Part shown: one piece after another, positions 1 through 5,340 of the stretch
Layout: each line of letters begins with the position of its first letter
How positions within the stretch are numbered: position 1 is the stretch's first letter
DNA from: Flavobacteriaceae bacterium
Lineage (GTDB): Bacteria; Bacteroidota; Bacteroidia; Flavobacteriales; Flavobacteriaceae
Length of the DNA stretch: 5,340 nucleotides
Assembly: GCA_030590765.1 (NCBI GenBank)
Contig: JAUVCP010000195.1
Span: forward strand, 1 to 5,340
Direction of reading: 5' to 3'
Position numbers and translations under genes: made by a program
The notes under the pieces: generated by a model
Seen by the model: the letters and a program-made list of their open reading frames with translations, nothing else
Databases searched by the model: none
Told to the model about the DNA's origin: nothing

Positions 1-1167
1 CAATTTTTTGTTTCATTAGAGAATGCAAAAAGCAAAAAAGTCAGAATCTTACATTATGGTGATTCACAAATAGAATCTGATAGAATAACCTCTTATTTGC
101 GCAACCAGCTACAAAAAAAGTATGGAGGTAACGGTGTGGGATTATTTCCTATGATACAGGTGTCTCAAAAGTGGACATTGAATAACGAGTATTCTAAAAA
201 CTGGAAGCGATATACCGGATTTGGTAAAAAAGATCCTGATGTAAAACACCGTAAATATGGGGCATTGATGAGTTTTTGTAGGTTTACACCTATACCTCAA
301 GACAGCCTGCTTAATGAACAAATGGAGATTGAAGGGTGGATAAAAATTAGAAAAGCAAAATTGTCTTATCGAAAAATTCAACAATATGCTCTGGTAAATA
401 TTTATTTAAGAAACTGGAATTATAAAGTGGCTTATGAGATCATTGCAGATGGGCAGATAATCAAATCTGGATCGATTAAACCAAAAACTTCTTTTCAAAA
501 GATTCAGGCATCTTTTAGTACAACACCAAATGAACTGGAAGTAAAGTTCAAAGGAAAAGAGAGTCCGGATGTTTTTGGAATTTCTTTGGAAGGAAATAAT
601 GGAATTGTGATGGATAATGTTCCGTTAAGAGGCTCTTCCGGAACTTTGTTTACTAGGCAAGATGCTGATTTATTGAATAAAATGTATAAGAGTTTGTCAC
701 CAAATATGATCATACTTGAATTTGGAGGAAATACTGTTCCATATATCAAATACAGTAAACAAATTAAAGATTATGGCAACTGGTTCGAACAGCAAATTCG
801 CTATTTAAAGAAGATCAATCCAAATACTGCTATACTTGTAATTGGACCTGGAGATATGTCTGTAAAAGACAAAACAGAATTTGTTACCCAACCTCACTTA
901 GAAGCTATTAGAGATGCTATCAAAGAGGCTGCTTTGAGTTCTGATTGTTTGTTTTGGGATATGTATGAAGGAATGGGAGGCAGGAATTCTATGCCACTTT
1001 GGGTAAATACTGATCCTCCATTGGGGGCGTCTGATTATATTCATTTTACACCTAAAGGAGCGGTGAAGATATCACAGGTTTTTATAAAAGAATTGTTTAA
1101 AATGTACGATGCATTCGAGTCATCGAAAAAACAGGAAAAAGAAGTAATAATTGATAGTATTCGTTAA
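1..1167 (+). CDS. SGNH-fold hydrolase/O-acetyltransferase, PatB/Ape1-like (5'-truncated by window edge)
   Basis: The frame is open from base 1, so the real start and any signal peptide lie upstream. A TTG at 97 could be taken as a start, but it would remove block I and is not credible. Numbering codons from base 1: block I is G20-D21-S22-Q23 with Ser22 the presumed nucleophile; a beta-rich stretch with little resemblance to the SGNH core spans about 85-195; a glycine-rich block II (R-G-S-S-G) follows; block III is F-G-G-N with Asn244; then W319-D-M-Y-E-G-M-G-G; and block V is D345-Y-I-H348. The catalytic set Ser/Asp/His and the oxyanion Asn are all present. The inserted beta region and the W-D...M-G-G...W motif resemble Ape1/PatB, the peptidoglycan O-acetyl esterase/transferase family, where a CBM35-like module sits inside the fold. 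Esterase and transferase cannot be told apart from sequence. It overlaps the next gene by 17 bases and shares its layout. The SGNH assignment is firm; the substrate is inferred. Confidence 0.88.
   Translation, partial: QFFVSLENAKSKKVRILHYGDSQIESDRITSYLRNQLQKKYGGNGVGLFPMIQVSQKWTLNNEYSKNWKRYTGFGKKDPDVKHRKYGALMSFCRFTPIPQDSLLNEQMEIEGWIKIRKAKLSYRKIQQYALVNIYLRNWNYKVAYEIIADGQIIKSGSIKPKTSFQKIQASFSTTPNELEVKFKGKESPDVFGISLEGNNGIVMDNVPLRGSSGTLFTRQDADLLNKMYKSLSPNMIILEFGGNTVPYIKYSKQIKDYGNWFEQQIRYLKKINPNTAILVIGPGDMSVKDKTEFVTQPHLEAIRDAIKEAALSSDCLFWDMYEGMGGRNSMPLWVNTDPPLGASDYIHFTPKGAVKISQVFIKELFKMYDAFESSKKQEKEVIIDSIR
1137..1153 (+). promoter_or_regulatory. Translation start region of the second SGNH gene (AAAAGAAG, 6 nt, TTG)
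   Basis: The purine tract AAAAGAAG (1137-1144) lies six bases before TTG 1151, inside the end of the preceding gene. An in-frame TAA at 1148-1150 rules out any earlier start. The same octamer at the same distance precedes the TTG of the MBOAT gene, which supports both as real, coupled starts. It is a weak ribosome binding site, as is common in Flavobacteriia. Confidence 0.5.
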
Positions 1168-2395
1168 AAATATCATATTTGGTTTCATTTTGATCTCTGG
1201 CTTTTATTTAAAAGCCCAGAGTATTGCACATGCAAATATGGATTATGACTTTGTAAATGATAAGGAGAATTATGTTCATTTTTATAGCAAGGATGCGAAT
1301 TTTGATGCTTTTTATAAAAAATTACATATCCTTTTAACTGAAAAAAAAGGGAAGGTTAAGGTTGTGCAAATTGGTGGATCCCATATTCAGGCAGAAATAT
1401 GGCCAGATCAGGTTCGAATGAATTTATTAGATCTTGCAGATAGTATCAATGGAGGTAGAGGATTTGTTTTTCCGTTTAAAATAGCAAAGACCTGGAATCC
1501 AAAGAATCATCAAATTTCCTTTACAGGAAACTGGGAATCTTTTCGAAACTCTGTTAAAAAACATAATGAAAAATGGGGCGTTTCCGGAATTACCGTTAAA
1601 ACAACGGATAGTATCAGCACCTTTCAAATAGGATATCAGCATGATTCTTTAACGAATTATAGCTTTAACAAAATAAAGGTTTTTCATGATCTGGATAGTT
1701 CAAGTTTTAAACTGAGATTGATTTCTGATGAACCTGTTAAGATTATAGAAAATAAGGAATTGGGCTTTACAGAATTCTTATTAGGAAATAAAAATGATTC
1801 TTTGTCGGTTGAGATAAAAAAGACAAGTAACTCACAAACACATTTTAGCTTATATGGATTAAGTTTAGAAAATGATGATCCGGGAATTATCTATACATCT
1901 ATTGGAGTAAATGGTGCAAAAACGAGTAGCTTTTTACGAAATGAAATGTTTGTTGAGCAATTAAAAGTAATAGAACCTGATCTGGTTGTTTTTTGCATTG
2001 GGATCAATGATGCCTATTATGCAAATTTTTGTGGAGATTGTTATAAAGAGAACTATGAAAAATTGATGGGTCAGTTTAGATCAGTAAATCAAAATGTGAA
2101 ATTTCTTTTTGTGACCAATAATGATAGTTATTACAAAAGAAAATATGCAAACAAAAGGGTTTTTGAAGCACGTGAAGCGATGATCGATTTAGCTAAAAAG
2201 CATAAAGCCGGGTTGTGGGACCTTTTTGAGGTAATGGGAGGTTTGAATTCGATTAAAATATGGGAAGAGAATGGTTATGCAAAAGAAGATAAGATCCATT
2301 TTACAGACAAAGGATATCAGCTGATTGGTGATTTAATGTTTCGGACTTTGATGGATGATTACGATAAATATTTAAAAGGGAAAAATGAAAATTAA
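1151..2395 (+). CDS. Exported SGNH-fold hydrolase/O-acetyltransferase, PatB/Ape1-like, with variant block I (GGSH)
   Basis: This 414-residue protein starts at TTG 1151, directly after an in-frame stop. The TTG is preferred because it is the only usual start codon that gives a full signal peptide: residues 1-20 are hydrophobic with Lys6 near the front and a likely cleavage after L-K-A22. The next ATG, at 1238, would remove it. Block I is G75-G76-S77-H78, where the usual Asp before the Ser is Gly. A mostly beta region covers about 120-240. Block II is I-G252-V-N-G255-A, block III G284-I-N286-D287, and W356-D-L-F-E-V-M-G-G precedes block V D380-K-I-H383. The Ser, Asn, Asp and His needed for catalysis are therefore kept. 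It parallels the upstream gene motif for motif (for example G-G-x-G-x-x-F/L-P after block I), so the two are tandem paralogues. It probably acts in the periplasm on an acetylated glycan, as transferase or esterase. A C-G-D-C motif (294-297) follows block III. It overlaps the HAD gene by 11 bases. Confidence 0.9.
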   Translation: MIVFVKNIIFGFILISGFYLKAQSIAHANMDYDFVNDKENYVHFYSKDANFDAFYKKLHILLTEKKGKVKVVQIGGSHIQAEIWPDQVRMNLLDLADSINGGRGFVFPFKIAKTWNPKNHQISFTGNWESFRNSVKKHNEKWGVSGITVKTTDSISTFQIGYQHDSLTNYSFNKIKVFHDLDSSSFKLRLISDEPVKIIENKELGFTEFLLGNKNDSLSVEIKKTSNSQTHFSLYGLSLENDDPGIIYTSIGVNGAKTSSFLRNEMFVEQLKVIEPDLVVFCIGINDAYYANFCGDCYKENYEKLMGQFRSVNQNVKFLFVTNNDSYYKRKYANKRVFEAREAMIDLAKKHKAGLWDLFEVMGGLNSIKIWEENGYAKEDKIHFTDKGYQLIGDLMFRTLMDDYDKYLKGKNEN

Positions 2396-3035
2396 AGCAA
2401 TAATATTTGATATGGATGGAGTTTTAATTAACTCTGAACCTTTGTGGCGTCAAGCAGAAATAGAAACTTTTGCTAAAGTTGGATTATCTTTTTCAGATGA
2501 AATGTGTATGCAAACTATGGGGATGAGAACTTCAGAAGTGATTGAATACTGGTATGGAATTACTCCATGGTTAGGCAAATCTCAAAAAGAAGTAGAAATT
2601 GACTTGATGAAAAGAGTAACCCAGTTGATCATTGAGAATGGTGATGCTATGAAAGGAGTTGTATTTGCTTTAAATTATTTTAAAGAAAAAGGATTAAAAA
2701 TTGCATTGGCATCATCATCAGCCACAAGTTTGATAGAAGCAGTAATTGAAAAACTTAAGATTAGAGATTATTTTGAAATAATAGAGTCTGCTGAGTATCT
2801 GGATTTCGGTAAACCACATCCTGAAATATTTATCAAAACTGCCAGTAAATTAGGTATGAAAGCAAGTGAATGTCTGGTGATTGAAGATTCATTTAATGGA
2901 GTTCTCGCGGCAAAATCGGCTTTGATGAAAGTGATTGCAATACCAGATAAAGAAAGTAAAAGTGACAATAGATTTGTTATTGCAGATTATAGGTTAAATG
3001 ATTTAGAACAAATAAAAGAAGTTATCATTGAATAG
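2385..3035 (+). CDS. HAD-superfamily phosphatase, HxpB/YniC-like (sugar-phosphate phosphatase)
   Basis: This 216-residue cytoplasmic protein starts at ATG 2385, four bases after an A-rich G-G-G stretch (2374-2380) that may serve as ribosome binding site. HAD motif I is D9-M-D11-G-V, with Asp9 the expected nucleophile and Asp11 the general acid/base. The following N-S-E-P-L-W and the W-Y-G-I-T-P-W region of the alpha-helical cap (about 15-90) resemble E. coli HxpB/YniC, a hexitol and 2-deoxyglucose 6-phosphate phosphatase. Motif II is Ser110 in L-A-S-S-S, motif III is Lys143 in G-K-P-H-P, and motif IV is E167-D168-S. Length and motif order fit subfamily IA, the beta-phosphoglucomutase-like group. 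Beta-phosphoglucomutase is possible, but the E-P-L-W signature favours the phosphatase. It overlaps both neighbours (11 and 8 bases), so it should be made together with the O-acetylation proteins, yet no known step there needs a sugar-phosphate phosphatase. The family call is firm and the exact substrate is unknown. Confidence 0.92.
   Translation: MKIKAIIFDMDGVLINSEPLWRQAEIETFAKVGLSFSDEMCMQTMGMRTSEVIEYWYGITPWLGKSQKEVEIDLMKRVTQLIIENGDAMKGVVFALNYFKEKGLKIALASSSATSLIEAVIEKLKIRDYFEIIESAEYLDFGKPHPEIFIKTASKLGMKASECLVIEDSFNGVLAAKSALMKVIAIPDKESKSDNRFVIADYRLNDLEQIKEVIIE
3014..3030 (+). promoter_or_regulatory. Translation start region of the MBOAT gene (AAAAGAAG, 6 nt, TTG)
   Basis: AAAAGAAG (3014-3021) followed by six bases and TTG 3028 repeats the arrangement before the second SGNH gene. 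The frame is closed upstream by TAA at 3013-3015. A rival signal, AAGGAG at 3110-3115 before ATG 3121, falls in codons for Glu-Gly-Glu and could be coincidence. Confidence 0.4.
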
Positions 3036-4731
3036 TTTGGATTTCATAATAAGGTGGCTTGCTCATTTTTTTAGTAAAGAGAATATAATCAACCTCTTGA
3101 CTTATAATGAAGGAGAGCCTATGATCTTTACAGGATTTTTCTTTTGGGGATTTTTTGCCATTGTGTTGTTTTTTTATTCTTTGGTTTATAAAAAAAGAGG
3201 TTTAAGAAATGCCTATTTATTTTTTATAAGTCTTTTCTTTTACTACAAAACAAGTGGATTATTTATAAGTATTCTATTATTTTCAACACTTTCTGATTTT
3301 ATCTTAGGGCAATTGATCTACGGCTCAAAAAAACAACTGATGAAACAAATATTTGTTGCTACAAGTATTTTTATCAATCTTTTTGTATTGTCATATTTTA
3401 AATACGCTTATTTTTTTACGGAATCATTCAATGAATTTTTCCACACCAATTTTGAAATTTTTAACCATTTTGCCCAATGGACAAATGATAATGCGGGTAC
3501 GCATTTTGAAGTAAATAAAATTCTGTTACCGGTAGGGATCTCATTTTATACATTTCAAACTATTAGCTATTCTATTGATGTTTATCGCAAACATGTTACT
3601 CCTGTAAGAAATATATTAGATTTCGGGTTTTATGTTTCATTTTTTCCGCAGCTGGTAGCAGGTCCTATAGTTAGAGCAGCAGATTTTATTCCGCAATTAT
3701 ACAAACCATACAAATTAACACAGCATCAGTTTGGTCTTGCTTTATTTTGGATCTTAAAAGGTTTGTCTAAAAAAGTGATCATTGGCGATTATATTGCTGT
3801 TAATTTTATCGACAGGGTTTTTGATAACCCAACCATGTTTACCGGATTTGAGAATTTAATGGCATTATATGGTTATTCTTTACAGGTCTACGCTGATTTT
3901 TCCGGTTATACCGATATTGCCATAGGTGTTGCTTTGTTGATGGGGTTTACACTTCCTGTCAATTTTAATTCACCTTATAAGGCAAAAAACGTAGGAGAGT
4001 TTTGGAAACGATGGCATATAAGTCTTTCTTCATGGTTAAAAGACTATTTGTATATTCCTTTAGGAGGAAATCGTGGGGGTAGTGCTGGTACATGGATCGC
4101 ATTGGGTTTTATTATTGGTTTTGTTGTATTGCTTTCCGGAAAAATGATTGTCCTATATGCAATTTTAGGTGTAGTTGCTGTGGCAATGCTATTGGCTCTT
4201 TGGTTGAAGTCATTTCGTAGCTGGCTCATTACAAATATTAATTTATTGATAACTATGTTGTTAGGAGGTTTATGGCATGGTGCAAGCTGGCAGTTTGTTA
4301 TTTGGGGAGGTTTGAATGGTTTAGGAATAATCGTTTATAAATTATGGAGAAAAATAAGTCCATATGAAAAATTCAATAATATTTTAAGCGTTGTTTTAAA
4401 GATCTTTATCACCTTTAATTTTATTACGTTTACACGAATATGGTTTAGGGCGGAAAATATGGAAAGCACCTGGCAAATTATAGATCAGATTCAGCATAGT
4501 TTTAGTCCAGAATTGATTCCACAAATTTTATCATCTTATAGCAATGTTTTTTTGGTAATGTTGATTGGTTACGTAATTCACTGGTTACCTGTTAAAGTAA
4601 AAGACTGGTATAGAGAAACGTTTATAGGATTCCCTCTATCCGTCAAAATTGTACTTAGCAGCATAGTGATCTTTAGTGTGTATCAGGCAATGTCATCAGA
4701 ATTACAAGCCTTTATTTATTTTCAGTTCTAG
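3028..4731 (+). CDS. MBOAT-family membrane O-acyltransferase (AlgI/PatA-like)
   Basis: This 567-residue protein is rich in membrane segments, as expected for an integral inner-membrane acyltransferase that passes acetyl groups outward for transfer to an extracytoplasmic glycan. Conserved motifs in order are G170-I-S-F-Y-T-F-Q-T-I-S-Y-S-I-D-V-Y-R-K, F-P207-Q-L-V-A-G-P-I, Y-A-D290-F-S-G-Y-T-D296, W326-K-R-W-H330, D339-Y-L-Y-I-P-L-G-G-N, and L-L-G-G-L-W-H417-G-A-S-W with the catalytic His417. It ends in F-I-Y-F-Q-F, common in this family. About 45 extra, largely hydrophobic residues (352-402) separate the G-G-N motif from His417. The start at TTG 3028 overlaps the HAD gene by 8 bases and follows AAAAGAAG plus six bases. 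ATG 3121 (Met32), with AAGGAG five bases upstream, is an alternative giving 536 residues. I keep the longer form because Y-N-E-G-E-P-M-I-F-T before the first membrane segment looks like a family feature. Partners are presumably the two SGNH proteins. The family is certain; the glycan is not. Confidence 0.95.
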   Translation: MNSLDFIIRWLAHFFSKENIINLLTYNEGEPMIFTGFFFWGFFAIVLFFYSLVYKKRGLRNAYLFFISLFFYYKTSGLFISILLFSTLSDFILGQLIYGSKKQLMKQIFVATSIFINLFVLSYFKYAYFFTESFNEFFHTNFEIFNHFAQWTNDNAGTHFEVNKILLPVGISFYTFQTISYSIDVYRKHVTPVRNILDFGFYVSFFPQLVAGPIVRAADFIPQLYKPYKLTQHQFGLALFWILKGLSKKVIIGDYIAVNFIDRVFDNPTMFTGFENLMALYGYSLQVYADFSGYTDIAIGVALLMGFTLPVNFNSPYKAKNVGEFWKRWHISLSSWLKDYLYIPLGGNRGGSAGTWIALGFIIGFVVLLSGKMIVLYAILGVVAVAMLLALWLKSFRSWLITNINLLITMLLGGLWHGASWQFVIWGGLNGLGIIVYKLWRKISPYEKFNNILSVVLKIFITFNFITFTRIWFRAENMESTWQIIDQIQHSFSPELIPQILSSYSNVFLVMLIGYVIHWLPVKVKDWYRETFIGFPLSVKIVLSSIVIFSVYQAMSSELQAFIYFQF

Positions 4732-4810
4732 TGTGGAGTCAGGTATTATGTTGTAAAAATTGAAGTTTATATTTGTTGTGAGAAAGACATTTATTTAGCA
4801 TAATCATTAA

Positions 4811-4823
4811 CCCGGATTATTCA
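4811..4823 (+). repeat. Left terminal inverted repeat of the putative MITE
   Basis: CCCGGATTATTCA begins immediately after TTAA (4807-4810) and matches the reverse complement of 5014-5026 at 11 of 13 positions. The mismatches are at repeat positions 5 and 7. Similarity ends abruptly after position 13. Confidence 0.6.
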
Positions 4824-4828
4824 GGTTT

Positions 4829-4836
4829 TAGCTTTG
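4829..4836 (+). promoter_or_regulatory. Possible Bacteroidota -7 promoter element inside the MITE left end
   Basis: TAGCTTTG fits the Bacteroidota sigma-A -7 consensus TAnnTTTG exactly. No clear TTG-type -33 element lies at the usual distance upstream, so this could be a relic of a transposase promoter or a chance match. Confidence 0.2.
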
Positions 4837-5013
4837 TACAGGTGCGAGACATCGAAACTTTTAGATATAGGCTTCTATTTCAAAGGTTTTGTAACGAAGC
4901 AGATGTGCAAAGATAAAAAAAGCTACACCCAAAACAGGGTATTGTGTTTTTGTGTAAAATACATATTATATTGTTGTATATGAGTTGATTAGATCATATA
5001 AAATAATTTGCGA

Positions 5014-5026
5014 TGAATATTGCGGG
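5014..5026 (-). repeat. Right terminal inverted repeat of the putative MITE
   Basis: Read on the minus strand this is CCCGCAATATTCA, the partner of 4811-4823. It is followed directly by TTAA (5027-5030), the presumed second copy of the target site. Confidence 0.6.
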
Positions 5027-5089
5027 TTAACCTTAAAAATGACATACATAATATGAAGCTATCTGCTAACCTCTAAAGTATTTAATTTC

Positions 5090-5108
5090 AAAAACTTGGA
5101 AGTTTTTT
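5090..5108 (+). terminator. Weak hairpin with T-run, possible terminator
   Basis: AAAAACTT (5090-5097) can pair with AAGTTTTT (5100-5107), realistically as a 7-bp stem with a TGGA loop, and the right arm runs into a six-T stretch. The stem has only one G-C pair, so it is weak. If functional, it would end the operon transcript after reading through the MITE. The element may have been inserted between the last gene and its original terminator. Confidence 0.25.
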
Positions 5109-5201
5109 AGTTTGCTTTTGGGTATCCTGGTAATATATCAAGATTAAGTTTTACAAAAAACAGGGATTAAAACGGCATCATTCATTATCACTTCGTACAG
5201 T

Positions 5202-5244
5202 ACCATCAAATTAAAATTCGATTTTTTTTTAATAAATTGATGGT
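5202..5244 (+). terminator. Nested inverted repeat with nine-T run, possible terminator or operator
   Basis: ACCATCAA (5202-5209) is the exact inverse of TTGATGGT (5237-5244). Between them, AAAAT (5213-5217) and ATTTT (5221-5225) form a small inner hairpin followed by a T-run reaching 5230. The inner hairpin plus T-run resembles an AT-rich intrinsic terminator, while the outer 8-base arms could be a larger stem or a binding site. Function is not established. Confidence 0.25.
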
Positions 5245-5340
5245 GTATAGACTTTAAAGTATGTCGTAATTATTACATAACAATGTAACCGAGCTCTAAA
5301 GGCAGATTTATGTCGCCAAGAACATGAATCAGGCAAAGAT

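Larger units (their letters stand above)
4811..5026. mobile_element. Putative MITE, 216 bp, TTAA target duplication, IS1380-like
   Basis: The segment starts CCCGGATTATTCA and its other end, read on the opposite strand, is CCCGCAATATTCA: 11 of 13 positions match. Each end is directly bordered by TTAA (4807-4810 and 5027-5030), as expected for a four-base target duplication. No coding sequence of useful length lies inside, so if mobile it needs a transposase supplied in trans. TTAA targets and ends starting with C-C are typical, as I recall, of the IS1380 family and its piggyBac relatives, so it may be an internally deleted IS1380 element. It sits 79 bases after the MBOAT stop codon. TTAA is common in AT-rich DNA, so the call rests on the coincidence of repeats and flanks. 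No second copy is in the window. Confidence 0.6.
5031..5340. other. Non-coding stretch right of the MITE, no gene supported
   Basis: No frame on either strand gives a believable protein here. The stretch contains two weak hairpins (5090-5107 and 5202-5244), a 10-base perfect palindrome ACTTTAAAGT (5251-5260) and an 11-base one with a central unpaired base, GTAATTATTAC (5266-5276). An ATG at 5324 opens a frame (M-N-Q-A-K) that runs off the window and could be the start of a further + strand gene, in which case the palindromes would be upstream of it. There are too few codons to judge. Confidence 0.5.

Noticed and set aside
97..99. TTG as the start of the first SGNH gene
   Set aside because: The frame is open back to base 1 and the block I G-D-S motif lies upstream of this codon, so the gene must start before the window.
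142..749. Minus-strand open frames opposite the first SGNH gene (142-384 and 504-749)
   Set aside because: They lie wholly within a well-supported gene, have no recognisable domain, and look like shadow frames.
1427..1642. Minus-strand open frame opposite the second SGNH gene
   Set aside because: Short, no motif, and antisense to a clear coding region.
2768..2968. Minus-strand open frame opposite the HAD gene
   Set aside because: Antisense to the conserved motifs III and IV of the HAD protein; no independent support.
4044..4229. Minus-strand open frame opposite the MBOAT gene
   Set aside because: Antisense to the conserved core of the MBOAT protein; no domain or start signal.
4925..4950. 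Hairpin ACCC/GGGT followed by a T-rich stretch inside the MITE
   Set aside because: The stem is only four base pairs and the T-run is not adjacent, so it is too weak to call a terminator.
4995..5012. AATAATTTG near the MITE right end as a -7 promoter box
   Set aside because: It does not fit TAnnTTTG: the bases before the TTTG spacer are AT rather than TA.
5229..5339. Minus-strand frames open at the right edge (to stops at 5229-5231 and 5273-5275)
   Set aside because: Only about 36 and 22 codons are visible, with no recognisable family; either could be the tail of a convergent gene, but this cannot be supported.
5324..5340. ATG opening M-N-Q-A-K at the right edge as a gene start
   Set aside because: Only five full codons are visible and there is no clear ribosome binding site, so it is mentioned in the intergenic entry but not called.

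Overview
The window is AT-rich and coding-dense on the + strand. The start sites have purine-rich but weak Shine-Dalgarno sequences, and the proteins resemble those of Bacteroidota, most likely Flavobacteriia (Flavobacterium-like). That placement comes from composition and protein style, not from a database match.

Bases 1-4731 hold four same-strand genes whose reading frames overlap by 17, 11 and 8 bases, so they are almost certainly one translationally coupled operon that begins upstream of the window. In order they are: (i) the 3' part of an SGNH-fold hydrolase/acetyltransferase (the frame is open through base 1); (ii) a second, exported SGNH-fold protein that is a diverged tandem paralogue of the first; (iii) a small HAD-superfamily phosphatase close to the HxpB/YniC type; (iv) a polytopic MBOAT O-acyltransferase of the AlgI/PatA type.

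MBOAT proteins that carry acyl groups across the membrane commonly work with SGNH-fold partners that place them on, or remove them from, an extracytoplasmic glycan. Examples are AlgI with AlgJ/AlgX for alginate, and PatA with PatB and Ape1 for peptidoglycan. Both SGNH proteins here have a beta-rich stretch between block I and block II, plus a W-D...M-G-G...W motif before the DxxH block. This layout recalls PatB/Ape1, where a CBM35-like module interrupts the SGNH core. The best reading is a periplasmic glycan O-acetylation system (peptidoglycan or a surface polysaccharide) with one MBOAT and two SGNH enzymes. The substrate cannot be read from the sequence, and the role of the phosphatase is unexplained.

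Bases 4732-5340 hold no convincing gene. Within them, 4811-5026 looks like a 216-bp non-autonomous transposable element (MITE). It has 13-bp imperfect terminal inverted repeats (11/13 matching) and is flanked on both sides by TTAA, which suggests an IS1380/piggyBac-type origin. The rest of the non-coding stretch has weak hairpins and small palindromes that may include the operon terminator and regulatory sites of a gene beyond the right edge.
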